From NCBI RefSeq assembly GCF_026805325.1, contig NZ_JAPRAT010000011.1, positions 1-64,000 on the forward strand: a DNA stretch of 64,000 bases, written 5' to 3'. This DNA comes from Natronobacillus azotifigens. Its GTDB lineage: Bacteria; Bacillota; Bacilli; Bacillales; Amphibacillaceae. Positions 54,601 through 62,418 of this stretch are shown here, in pieces (position 1 is the first letter of the stretch; each line of letters opens with the position of its first letter). The notes under the pieces were generated by a model. That model ran no database searches, had not been told where the DNA came from, and saw only the letters and a program-made list of their open reading frames with translations. The translations under genes and the position numbers were made by a program.

Positions 54601-55318
54601 ATTCATAATTGATTTGTCTGATCAACAAGTAACTAAAGTACATTTAACGAGTGAGCAGATCCTCATGTTAATTGAACGTCGGAGTAATATTCAAATTGAG
54701 AATGAAGCTGTCACTATGTATCTGCCCTCTGGAAATTTGGCTGGTAAAGAAATAGTATTTGAATTAACGGAAACAAAGACACCAATTAAAGCTGATCAGG
54801 CACTTAGTTCGGTCTATCAATTCAGAATTATTGAAGGTGATCAATTATTAAGTGAATTTAAAGAACCGGTCACGTTAACATTTACAGTTGATTCATTTAA
54901 TGGATCTGCAGATGGATTAAATGTTTATTATTATAATGAAGCAGACAATGCATGGATGCAAATAGGTGGTCATTATACCAATGGTAAAGTTTCAGCATCA
55001 GTTGATCATTTTAGTATATTTGCTGTCTTTGATGATTCAGTTATGGCAGCAGATCCTGACCCTGTCGAACAGAAAAAAGATCAGAATCATGTACAAGAAG
55101 ACACAGATAGAAGCGACAATTCTATAGAGGAGAGCGAATCTAACGATAGTCCATCATATAGCGAGTTGGAAGAGCAAACATCGATTGCTGAGACGAACAA
55201 AGATCATGAATTACCTGTTACAGCGAGCTTTTTGTTTAATTGGATTTTCTCTGGTGCATTATTAACGGTATTCGGTATACTTCATCTGGTTATTAAGAAA
55301 AAATCAACTACCATTTAA
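51680..55318 (+). CDS. large cell-wall-anchored repeat protein ending in LPVTA
   Basis: About 1,212 residues. Signal peptide (KKKIKTLFSKSL, hydrophobic core, cut near VTKA/S). Three nearly identical ~117-residue repeats at ~45-395 (each GTPPTV...GDQLEIEA...ETDRW...AGTWTFRAIRVID), a beta-rich region with a polar DVDIDGDVYVFG turn, a fibronectin-III-like domain (~575-660), four ~72-residue helical repeats (~665-955), a ZU5-like region and the sorting signal LPVTA + hydrophobic helix + KKK. LPxTA is used by class C/D-type sortases rather than SrtA. TTG 51680 is my start; a GTG lies at 51665. It is a likely adhesin. Confidence 0.9.
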   Translation: MIIKKKIKTLFSKSLTIGLILLLLCQLFLVPVTKASEVGDGTPPTVNDITVSKDQLTVGDQLEIEAKVEDDHSGVKEVTVFYDPPSKNRIVFIRLTYNNETDRWEGQHEVSEFDEAGTWTFRAIRVIDQAGNDIQYRPSDLNLAESLDFNVDNPDGDDTPPTVENIVVNKDQLTVGDQLEIEANVEDDHSGVKEVTVFYDPPSKNRIVSIRLTYNNETDRWKGQHEVSEFDEAGTWTFRAIRVIDHAGNDIQYRPSDLTLVENLDFNVDNPDGDGTPPTVENIVVNKDQLTVGDQLEIEAKVEDDHSGVKEVTVFYDPPSKNRIVLIRLTYNNETDRWEGDHRVSEFDEAGTWTFRAIRVIDHAGNDIQYRPSDLNLAESLDFTVIPPVDLGLDPLSQTYINTNQTWTEEMVEGDLYVGPNSTLTINGDVDIDGDVYVFGAIRNYGNLKINGTLYARRVNYGIGGTSNGTVLMLGGTNQIANIMVSNTPWEIPIEFYNDDFIVVENKLQVSGATLPFIDLYINGDKVSFGKDGTFKVELSDITDGVISYETKDIFGHKQSYDLEVDLYNGPEWENGQKLLADSVGEDYVDLAWQEADDAFGIEAYYLYQDDHLIYTGDENNFTYRVNDLTPATAYQFSLQAKSKKGHLSKPLKIDVITELTQEMIIAGLIKETEMLIEELPSEEVFGLMDEEQLEIARNKVDQLVEMGLEKGSITNLDKLEGLEARLIELKHLIEDAENNIGQLPSLDDLNLADEELVIKARKHVKTAQDLGALPSDIKNIGDLIALEVKIASLKEDKEMAEHSIEIAILAIKNLPSVEDINLDHRAYVEEARALVEVALSLNVAQEDITNLTDLEALESKLTELLLHQQLLEDTVDDVNCAIETLPPLEKIRPSDEDAFNKVMTKIEQAFELGITEEDIVQLNIIKAIEERLQVFKDISLTDSEQAIKLSPDVEGDTAYIDDIAFELLKTNQQFIIDLSDQQVTKVHLTSEQILMLIERRSNIQIENEAVTMYLPSGNLAGKEIVFELTETKTPIKADQALSSVYQFRIIEGDQLLSEFKEPVTLTFTVDSFNGSADGLNVYYYNEADNAWMQIGGHYTNGKVSASVDHFSIFAVFDDSVMAADPDPVEQKKDQNHVQEDTDRSDNSIEESESNDSPSYSELEEQTSIAETNKDHELPVTASFLFNWIFSGALLTVFGILHLVIKKKSTTI
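51820..52835 (+). repeat. three tandem 351-bp coding repeats
   Basis: The segment encoding the three extracellular domains repeats with a 351-bp period (117 codons), starting near 51803, 52154 and 52505. Long stretches are identical at nucleotide level, including synonymous sites, which indicates recent duplication or gene conversion. Confidence 0.9.
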
Positions 55319-55417
55319 TAATTTCCGAAGTCTATTAGGAAGTCTCTCACTTCAGCACAACGAAGAGATGAGTAGTTATGATAGAGATTTAGAACGTTCT
55401 ATAAGATACATTCAAAT

Positions 55418-55458
55418 AAAGCATGCCATTTCTAATAAAGATGGCATGCTTATATTTT
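55418..55458 (+). terminator. terminator after the surface-protein gene
   Basis: AAGCATGCCAT (55419-55429) pairs perfectly with ATGGCATGCTT (55441-55451), followed by ATATTTT. Confidence 0.82.
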
Positions 55459-55683
55459 GATCTAGTAATTGTGAACAACATATTAGAAGTATGTAGCAAA
55501 ACGAGTTCATACTTTTGGTCACTATTTATTTTCTGCTTAACTAAAAATATTTTCTTAGTACAATCGTTTTATAGCTAACGATTGTTTAAATTGATGGCAA
55601 TGATATTATGAATCCTATCTATTATAAAAAGAAAAGAGTGGAAAAATGAAAAAGGTAATTTTTCTTTGATGATGATGAACATC

Positions 55684-55711
55684 GGTGTCAGACCCTTGAT
55701 ATGGACAAATG
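55684..55711. repeat. REP-like palindrome, copy 7
   Basis: GGTGTCAGACCC then TTGATATGGACAAATG, about 60 bases before the RES-domain gene. Confidence 0.82.
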
Positions 55712-55768
55712 AGAAAAGCATACAGTATCTAATTTTACTATTTGAATTGCAAAGGATGAGAGATTTTT

Positions 55769-57001
55769 ATGCGATTTTACGATTTCGATTTAGTCTTTCA
55801 GTTGAATAGAATGGAAAAGATTTTTGAAAACAATTATAAGTTTGTAATATTGAAAAAAGCAATAATTAGATTAGAGAATAAAAAGAATGTTAATTTTTTG
55901 ACAAAGATATTGTATACATTAAATAATTTATTTGTCGTTTTTAATGAAGCGCTTGAAACAGAAAATAAAAAAGTATTTCATGATTTTTGTTTTAAAATTT
56001 ATATATCGTATTTAGGGAATTTTCACATGTTATTAGGCAATATAAACGAGCAATTTGCTAAGGAATACAAAAAGGATTTTCAAAGTCAGATTTATGATCA
56101 CTGGAGTGGGATCACCGAAAATCCAGATGATGATCATAGAAATTTTATAGACGTATTTGATGACTTGCATGAAAACTGTATTTTGAAGTATCCTGATGTA
56201 TTTGTTAAAAATCTAGGAGATCTCAGACATTTATATAGAGCCCAACGAGGGCGGCACTTTAGTGATTATGAAAGAATGGTACCGAAAGAGGAATTTGTCA
56301 GAGGAATGAATAGATGGAATCCACCAGGGGTTGCATATCTTTACTTGAGTTATGGTGATGAAATAGTAGATTACAGTGATTCGATAAACACAATTGAAAA
56401 AACTTGCTTTGAAGAATTACGATTGAAACAGGAAGAATATGTTTCTTCGTGTAAGTTTTATCCTGAAAATAAGAATGCTAAGGTATTAAATTTATGTTAT
56501 GAAGATATAACATTTGAGGACATAGAAGCGGAACAAGATCAATTAATTCAAGAACAAAGTAAGATAAAAGCAGATGAAATATTGAATAATAAAAAGGGAT
56601 TAAATGAATTAATTAATAAACAGGGTAAGCTTAATGAAGAACTTCTGTGGGAAGTATTAAAAAGGGAAAGTAATTTTATTTCCAAAGACTTGTTGAATAG
56701 GGAAGCGGAAAAATATATAGGTAGAACCTTTATAAAGAGTATTGATGAAGCAGTTTTTAAGCCAGTTGATCAAAGTGAAGACCCAGAATTATCGGTGTAT
56801 AAACCGTTTCACTATCTAGCGGAATACTTGAAAAGAAAAGGTTATGCTGGAATTTTATTTCGTAGTACACGTATGAATATGATTGAACTAAAAGGGAAAA
56901 ATCTAGTTCTTTTTCATAATAGTGATGCCGATTATGTTGAGGGAAGTATGAATGTATATTACTACGACGGAGAGAATTATTCTGTAATACAAGAAGAATA
57001 G
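55769..57001 (+). CDS. long RES-domain protein (putative NAD+-targeting toxin/effector)
   Basis: A 410-residue protein. Residues ~150-400 show RES-family landmarks: LYRAQRGRHF near 157 (active-site Arg), GVAYLYLSYGDE near 190 (Tyr), CFEELRLKQEEY near 215 (Glu) and YLAEYLKRKGYAGILFRSTRMN near 350 (Ser), then LVLFHNS. Known RES toxins degrade NAD+. This protein is about twice the usual length: an N-terminal helical region (~1-150) and an inserted charged helical segment (~245-325). No Xre/ParS-type antitoxin gene is adjacent. It is AT-rich and flanked by a REP repeat and a transposon-end cassette. Confidence 0.7.
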   Translation: MRFYDFDLVFQLNRMEKIFENNYKFVILKKAIIRLENKKNVNFLTKILYTLNNLFVVFNEALETENKKVFHDFCFKIYISYLGNFHMLLGNINEQFAKEYKKDFQSQIYDHWSGITENPDDDHRNFIDVFDDLHENCILKYPDVFVKNLGDLRHLYRAQRGRHFSDYERMVPKEEFVRGMNRWNPPGVAYLYLSYGDEIVDYSDSINTIEKTCFEELRLKQEEYVSSCKFYPENKNAKVLNLCYEDITFEDIEAEQDQLIQEQSKIKADEILNNKKGLNELINKQGKLNEELLWEVLKRESNFISKDLLNREAEKYIGRTFIKSIDEAVFKPVDQSEDPELSVYKPFHYLAEYLKRKGYAGILFRSTRMNMIELKGKNLVLFHNSDADYVEGSMNVYYYDGENYSVIQEE

Positions 57002-57115
57002 AATAGGGCGTTGGGGGGGAAGCTCCTTGCTGTGCTGTTATTTTCTCGAGTTGGATAAATAATATAAAATACCCAAGCGTTTTCATATTGTCATATTAAA
57101 CTAGTGCTCTGCTCT

Positions 57116-57169
57116 ATAAGACTTATAGAATTGAAACTTCAAAAGGAATTTCAGTCCAATGAGTCTTAT
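57116..57169. repeat. imperfect palindrome
   Basis: ATAAGACT (57116-57123) pairs with AGTCTTAT (57162-57169), with partial pairing inside. It lies in the ~490-bp gap after the RES gene, which otherwise holds only the cassette below. Confidence 0.45.
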
Positions 57170-57335
57170 GATTTACTTACTAGCCACACCACAGTTAAAC
57201 TTAATTAAGTTGCTGCCATCAACATCTTATCGAGTTTCTTGAAGATGTTTTTAAACATAGCGACAAATAAGTAGAGAACTAGTCAAAAGTCAACTACAGC
57301 ACAAATGGGTTGCATGCTTACTCAACTTTATCCCG

Positions 57336-57450
57336 GAGCAACCGTCCGTAAGATTCCCACTTCAAAACAAGGAGAATCTCAGTGTTTAAGTGGGAGTGAC
57401 GGACGCTAGCACCCCGAATGGTTCAACTAATAATCAGTAGATTGAAGTTT
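57336..57450 (+). mobile_element. orphan IS200/IS605-type right-end (omega-RNA-like) cassette C
   Basis: GAGCAACCGTCCGTAAGATT, then CCCACTT (57357-57363) facing AAGTGGGAG (57388-57396), closed by CCGTCCGT/ACGGACG. The block CACCCCGAATGGTTCAAC and then TAATAATCAGT follow. This is the best preserved of the three cassettes and has the same orientation. No tnpA or tnpB gene is near. Confidence 0.6.
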
Positions 57451-57496
57451 CACTTTATCCGGGCATAACTACCTATTTCAGTCTGCGAAAGTTGAG

Positions 57497-57916
57497 TTAC
57501 TTATTAAAAATCCTTTTTGCTTCTTCCTGTATTTCACTAATTTGCAAGGAAGTCAGATCATAAAACTCACTATTAGTCAATGAAGTTTCCGCATGCTGAA
57601 TATAGATCATTTTGGTGTTCTTTTGTGTAATTGAATAAAACCATTTTTCTTTAGGTACGTTATATACCTTTCCAATTTTCATCTCAGTTAATTCAATATT
57701 TTCAAACCTTAAATCTTTTAAGTCAGCAGAAATCAAGATAGCTTTACCATTGACTAAAATAAACTGTTCGTCAGTCTCATGATGAACTTCAAGGTGCTTA
57801 ACACCTGAAATATCATTATCGGGTTTCCAGTTTTTAATTGATACTAGCCATTCCTTATTTTTGTATACACATGAGATACCTTCTCTTGTATTTTCAAATA
57901 TTTGTACACTTGACAT
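57497..57916 (-). CDS. cupin-like protein at the end of the Amadori locus
   Basis: A 139-residue small beta-rich protein with a cupin-type motif (HHETDEQFILVNGKAILI near residues 45-62). GGGGGAAG precedes the ATG. It is co-directional with the epimerase, permease, kinase and deglycase genes upstream and is probably the last gene of that operon. It could be a sugar mutarotase/isomerase or a binding protein; sequence alone does not decide. Confidence 0.65.
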   Translation of the reverse strand: MSSVQIFENTREGISCVYKNKEWLVSIKNWKPDNDISGVKHLEVHHETDEQFILVNGKAILISADLKDLRFENIELTEMKIGKVYNVPKEKWFYSITQKNTKMIYIQHAETSLTNSEFYDLTSLQISEIQEEAKRIFNK

Positions 57917-58024
57917 TGCTACTTCCCCCAGTTCTTTTCTATCATCAAACTCTAATAGCTAAGAATTTATCATTTTTTCATTATCAAACGCTTGTAAAAA
58001 TTTGCGGACTATATCCATATCGTT

Positions 58025-58849
58025 TTATTTTTGTTGTTCGAACCATTCCAAAGTTTTTTCAAGAGCTTGCTCAGGTTTGAAATAATAATTACGATCAAAG
58101 AATTCTAGACCATAGTAACCATTGTAGTTCGCGTTTTCGAGTATTTCTAACGCATTCACCATATCTAAAGAGCCTTCACCTGGAATTACATGACCACCTG
58201 GGTTTCCATCAACAAAATGGACATGGTTTATATAGGATCCCAAAGTTCCAACAAATCCTGCAACTGTTTCTCGCCCTGTAGTTGCTATTACGTCTGTATC
58301 AAGTAATACCTTTAACGCTGGGCTATTAACTTCCTCTATCATTTTTAAAATTTGCTTAGATCCATTTAAAGTTTGCGTAGAATATTTAGTGAACCCCTCT
58401 AACACCATTAGGACACCTGAATTTTCTGCTTTTTTAGATATTCTTTGTAGCGCTTCCACGCACCATTCCCACGTTAGCCTTGAATCGACGTCTATATAAT
58501 CAATTCCTGTTGTTACGAGCACACGTGGTGAATCCAAGAAAGTAGCCGCCTCAATATGACGATTAAAAAAATCAATACTTTTTTCTCTATACTTTTTGTC
58601 AGGGTGCGAGATACTGACTGGATAAACCGCTTGTTCAGGCGTTAAACATTTTATACCTAAGTCATAGTACTTAAGTTTATTCTTTAAATCTATCATGTCT
58701 TGTCTAGAAAAGTATTCCAGATGAAAGTGAGGGCCAGAAGCCCAAAGTTCAATGTTTTTAAATCCTAATTCATGACACTTTTTTAAAAAATAATCTAAAC
58801 TGTAACGTTTAAAATGATAGTTACCAGGTAATATACGTTCGATTTCCAC
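58025..58849 (-). CDS. TIM-barrel sugar epimerase, FrlC-like
   Basis: A 274-residue xylose-isomerase-like TIM-barrel protein. The metal-binding residues typical of keto-sugar 3-epimerases are visible: Glu in VLEGFTKY, Asp in VLLDTDVIA, His in NHVHFVDGNPGGHV and Glu in YGLEFFDRN. Length and context match FrlC, which interconverts psicoselysine and fructoselysine. Start GTG with AGGAGG eight bases upstream. It belongs to the same minus-strand operon as the deglycase and kinase. Confidence 0.8.
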   Translation of the reverse strand: MEIERILPGNYHFKRYSLDYFLKKCHELGFKNIELWASGPHFHLEYFSRQDMIDLKNKLKYYDLGIKCLTPEQAVYPVSISHPDKKYREKSIDFFNRHIEAATFLDSPRVLVTTGIDYIDVDSRLTWEWCVEALQRISKKAENSGVLMVLEGFTKYSTQTLNGSKQILKMIEEVNSPALKVLLDTDVIATTGRETVAGFVGTLGSYINHVHFVDGNPGGHVIPGEGSLDMVNALEILENANYNGYYGLEFFDRNYYFKPEQALEKTLEWFEQQK

Positions 58850-59016
58850 ATTACTGCCCTCCTATATTGCAATTATGACTTTGGTCTAGTAACTAAATGG
58901 CGATTAGAGCCCCCATAAGGGATGAAAAAATATCCTTCTGTTCTTCGTCTAATAAATGTTATTTCTTTATTTTCATCCCACTGTGTATTTTCTGTGTAAA
59001 ATAGTAATAAAGATAC

Positions 59017-60336
59017 TTAGATGATTATAAACCCTAAAATAATTGCAATCACAATGGAAAAAATAGTATTAAGAAGCCCTGGAATCATAAAGCTGTGATT
59101 TAATACATATTTCCCGATTTTCGTTGTACCTGCTGTATCAAACGATAACGCTGCTATAACTTGAGCAGAAACAGGAATAAAGTAGTTTGCATTTACAGCC
59201 ATCCAAGATCCTATAATAATGGCGGGGTGTAGACCTAATCCAATTCCTATTGGCATCATAATTAATGTTGTTGCAGCTTGGCTTGTAATAAGAGCCGCTA
59301 CAACAAATACTATAATTGCGAATACCCAAGGAATAGTTTCTACGATACCTGCAACATTGCCTTCGATAAATTCCCTTTGGGCATCTATAAATGTATAACT
59401 CATCCAAGCTAAGCCGAATGCACAAATTATAGCAAGAGATCCGGCACGAAATATACTAGTATTTAAAATTTCCTCTATTTTAGGTTTACAAAAAATTACT
59501 ATTGCTGCTGCACAAACTAACATAATGATCTCAATTGTATAGGGCATCGATAGCACAGTAATCTCCCCATCTACTTCCCATGAAGGACGTAATTGAGAAA
59601 AAACACCCAATAATACAACCGCTATTACACCAACTAAGAAAATAAATACTGATTTTTTTTGGTTTTTAGTAGTTTGTTTTTGTTCTACTTTTTCTGTATC
59701 TCTATTTAGCGTCAACCCGTTTTCTAAACGCTTTTGAAATTCAGGATCTTCCCGTAACTCTTTTCCCTTTTTTAGTGTTATAAAGGCAGATAAAACAACA
59801 CCAATAAGCGTAGCAGGAATAGTTATCATTAGTATTTCCGCAAAACTTACTCCTAATGGAAGCATAAATCCAATCATGGCTGCTGTTGCGGCCGACATAG
59901 GAGAGCAAGTAATAGCCTGTTGAGAGGAGATAATGCTATTTGAAATCGGTCTCTCTGGCCGGATATTATTATTAATTGCTAACTCATTAATAACAGGCAA
60001 AAGGCTATATACAATATGACCAGTCCCTGCAAGGAACGTAAATAACCAAGCAACAATAGGTGCCACTATAGTTAAATATTTTGGACTTGTTCGGAGTAAT
60101 TTTTCTGCTAAAAACACTAAATAATCTAGTCCTTTTGCTGTCTGTAATGCTGAGGCGGCTAAAACGACAGATAGAATAATCAACATAACATCTATAGGAG
60201 GTGCGGCAGGTTGTTCTTTAAAAATGAATACAAAGATTGCAACACCAACTCCTCCCATTAAACCAATAAATACATCACCTTTCTTAGCACCAAAGTAAAT
60301 AAGGATAGCAATTACGACTAATTGTAACCAAAACAT
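59017..60336 (-). CDS. DcuA/DcuB-family permease (FraA-like)
   Basis: About 439 residues with ten or more hydrophobic segments and the Dcu-family features AKKGDVFIGLMGGVGVAIF, AASALQTAKGLDYLV, LAGTGHIVYSLLPVI and SSQQAITCSPMSAATAAM. Dcu carriers normally exchange C4-dicarboxylates. Its place between an Amadori kinase and an epimerase suggests uptake of a glycated amino acid, as proposed for FraA of the Salmonella fructose-asparagine locus. I chose ATG 60336 (GGAGGG seven bases upstream) rather than 60351. Confidence 0.85.
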   Translation of the reverse strand: MFWLQLVVIAILIYFGAKKGDVFIGLMGGVGVAIFVFIFKEQPAAPPIDVMLIILSVVLAASALQTAKGLDYLVFLAEKLLRTSPKYLTIVAPIVAWLFTFLAGTGHIVYSLLPVINELAINNNIRPERPISNSIISSQQAITCSPMSAATAAMIGFMLPLGVSFAEILMITIPATLIGVVLSAFITLKKGKELREDPEFQKRLENGLTLNRDTEKVEQKQTTKNQKKSVFIFLVGVIAVVLLGVFSQLRPSWEVDGEITVLSMPYTIEIIMLVCAAAIVIFCKPKIEEILNTSIFRAGSLAIICAFGLAWMSYTFIDAQREFIEGNVAGIVETIPWVFAIIVFVVAALITSQAATTLIMMPIGIGLGLHPAIIIGSWMAVNANYFIPVSAQVIAALSFDTAGTTKIGKYVLNHSFMIPGLLNTIFSIVIAIILGFIII

Positions 60337-60407
60337 ACTAATACCCTCCATTTTTTATAAGATGTAAGCACTTTCATTTTTTTAGAAAAAACAAGCAAGA
60401 AGAACCC

Positions 60408-61274
60408 TTACTTGTTTATAATCGTACCATGTCCAAATGCCCCTTCAATTTGACATACTTTAGCAGAGAAATTAGCACCTTTCTTCATTGCTTGAGATAC
60501 ATCTTTAATGATACTCAATTTGTTAAAATCTATATGTCCGTTATGCACGCTAAGTAATTCGTGTAAAAAGGCAGTTAAATAAGCGTCGCCTGCTCCCATA
60601 GTATCTTTGGCTTCTTTTTGTAAAGAGGCTTCTTGATAAATTAAATTGTCTTTTACTAAGGAATATGATCCTAATTCGCCTACAGTTCCAACTACAATTT
60701 TAACCCCTAGATTAGCGAACTTCCTCATTTCAGATTCTCTTTCCGTTCTACTCAAATGACTAGTTGAAAGAAATGCAATGTCAATGTAAGGGCATACTTT
60801 CTTTATATATTCATCGTTCCAGCGAACAGAAAAATCATAAGAAATGGGCACTTGCAAAGTAGCTAATTGAGATAAATCAACTTCAATATAACTATTTAAA
60901 CTAGAGTGAACCAACGAGAAGTTCTTGATATAATTTTCGTCAGCATCAGAAAAATTCCACCCATTGTTTTTAGAGACCCCCCCTTTATTAGATCTAATAA
61001 AACTACGGTCTCCTTTGATTAATTCTACTTCCGCGAAACCATTTTCTCCTTCAAAGCAACGTGAACGGTAATACTCAATATCAAGTGAGTCTAAAACGCT
61101 TTTTATATAGGTCGCGATTTCATCGTTTCCAAATTTAGTGATCAAAGAAGCCTTATTACCCAACATTTTTGTATAGACGCAAAAATTAAGTACATTCCCT
61201 CCTGGATACATAATGCCTTTGTTTATATATTTATCTACTACGTTATCGCCAATCCCTAGTACCTTATATGACAT
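60408..61274 (-). CDS. PfkB-family Amadori sugar kinase (FrlD/FraD-like)
   Basis: A 288-residue ribokinase-type enzyme that phosphorylates the sugar C6 of a fructosyl-amino acid. GIGDNVVDKY at the N-terminus, PGGNVLNFCVYTKMLG near residue 24, and the ATP/catalytic motif DTMGAGDAYLTAF near 230. Its closest look-alikes are FrlD-type kinases (short, with GGNVLN). It acts just before the deglycase encoded 40 bases upstream. Confidence 0.88.
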   Translation of the reverse strand: MSYKVLGIGDNVVDKYINKGIMYPGGNVLNFCVYTKMLGNKASLITKFGNDEIATYIKSVLDSLDIEYYRSRCFEGENGFAEVELIKGDRSFIRSNKGGVSKNNGWNFSDADENYIKNFSLVHSSLNSYIEVDLSQLATLQVPISYDFSVRWNDEYIKKVCPYIDIAFLSTSHLSRTERESEMRKFANLGVKIVVGTVGELGSYSLVKDNLIYQEASLQKEAKDTMGAGDAYLTAFLHELLSVHNGHIDFNKLSIIKDVSQAMKKGANFSAKVCQIEGAFGHGTIINK

Positions 61275-61313
61275 TTCAAAGCCTCTTTTCTACAGCTGGT
61301 TTAGTTAAGAATT

Positions 61314-62288
61314 TTAATATTCAACCTTCCACATGTAACGACGTGTTGACAGAGGGTGGTCACGAATTTCGGCTAACGCTTCATTGTAGACTGGATAAAC
61401 ATTATTGAATAACAAGTGGTTAAAGTAATCGATAACTTTACTATCAATTGTGGATAATCCTAATTCTTTCGCATCTAACACTTCAATTCGTTTGCCGTAT
61501 TTATTTAGAAACGCTAAAGCTCGCTCATCAAGGGAGCGCGTACTACCCTCTGATACTTGAATAATAAATGGAATATTTGCATCAGTGATTTCAAATGGGC
61601 CGTGGAAAAATTCACCAGTATGAATAGTGGAAGAATTGATCCATTGCATTTCCATAAAGATACAGATGCTCTGCAAATAGGCAGCTCCCCAACCTGCACC
61701 ACTTGCCATAGTATAAATAACATTATCATCTTTATGATTTATCGCAAATTGTTTGGCTCGTTTTTCTACATGCTTTTGAGCATTACTTACTATTGAATCG
61801 ATCATGGAACGACCTTCCATAAACTGACTATAGTACTCATAACCTTCCGTTTGATTTAAAATTTCCACTGCAGTTAACAACGCATTCATTGTTTTTTCTT
61901 TTGAAATCTCTTTAGATGGTCCAAAAGAATAATCTATCACATAATCTGCTTCTGAAACAATTGGTGAATCATTAATCCAAGTTAATGCAATAACAGTAGC
62001 CCCTTTTCCTTTCGCGACAGTAGCTGCTTTAATAGTTTCAGGAGTATTACCTTTATGAGAAGCAACGATTACAACAGAGTTTTCTCCTAAAGATACTGGA
62101 GTGTTATGAACAAACTCATTACTGCTATAAAGGCTTACTTTCACTTCTTTAGCCTCTTTTTCTAAAAATGCCTTAGTTGGATAGAAGGCTGCATATGAGC
62201 CGCCACAGGCTGCATAGTAAACTTCTTTAATACCTCCCACATCTTTCTTTTTTTCAATAATTCTTGCAATAACGTCTTTTACTTGCAT
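61314..62288 (-). CDS. SIS-domain Amadori-6-phosphate deglycase (FrlB/FraB-like)
   Basis: About 324 residues with two SIS sugar-phosphate-binding domains: YAACGGSYAAFYPTKAF near residue 26, ASHKGNTPET near 75 and the active-site region STIHTGEFFHGPFEI near 215, in which the Glu and His correspond to the catalytic residues known for FraB. It splits a fructosyl-amino-acid 6-phosphate into glucose-6-phosphate and the amino acid. The start is ATG 62288 with AATGGAGGGG upstream. First gene of the operon, divergent from the GntR regulator. Confidence 0.9.
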   Translation of the reverse strand: MQVKDVIARIIEKKKDVGGIKEVYYAACGGSYAAFYPTKAFLEKEAKEVKVSLYSSNEFVHNTPVSLGENSVVIVASHKGNTPETIKAATVAKGKGATVIALTWINDSPIVSEADYVIDYSFGPSKEISKEKTMNALLTAVEILNQTEGYEYYSQFMEGRSMIDSIVSNAQKHVEKRAKQFAINHKDDNVIYTMASGAGWGAAYLQSICIFMEMQWINSSTIHTGEFFHGPFEITDANIPFIIQVSEGSTRSLDERALAFLNKYGKRIEVLDAKELGLSTIDSKVIDYFNHLLFNNVYPVYNEALAEIRDHPLSTRRYMWKVEY

Positions 62289-62317
62289 TTTAACCCCTCC
62301 ATTAATGTATTGTTTTG

Positions 62318-62331
62318 TTATACCTGTATAA
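62318..62331. promoter_or_regulatory. predicted GntR operator between deglycase and regulator
   Basis: TTATACCTGTATAA is a perfect 14-bp palindrome in the 130-bp divergent region. It overlaps a TATAAT-like -10 (62327-62332) on the plus strand and is within 30 bases of the deglycase start on the minus strand, so one site could repress both directions. Confidence 0.6.
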
Positions 62332-62418
62332 TAATACATTTAGATACATTAAGCAATAGCAAATATTAAAAAAAATTGATATACTATAATTAGAAAATCT
62401 CAAAGGGAGGTTTATAAG

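Noticed and set aside
57200..57275. Minus-strand peptide LFVAMFKNIFKKLDKMLMAAT as transposase end
   Set aside because: Too short to assign to an IS family by eye and no further similarity upstream; left unannotated.
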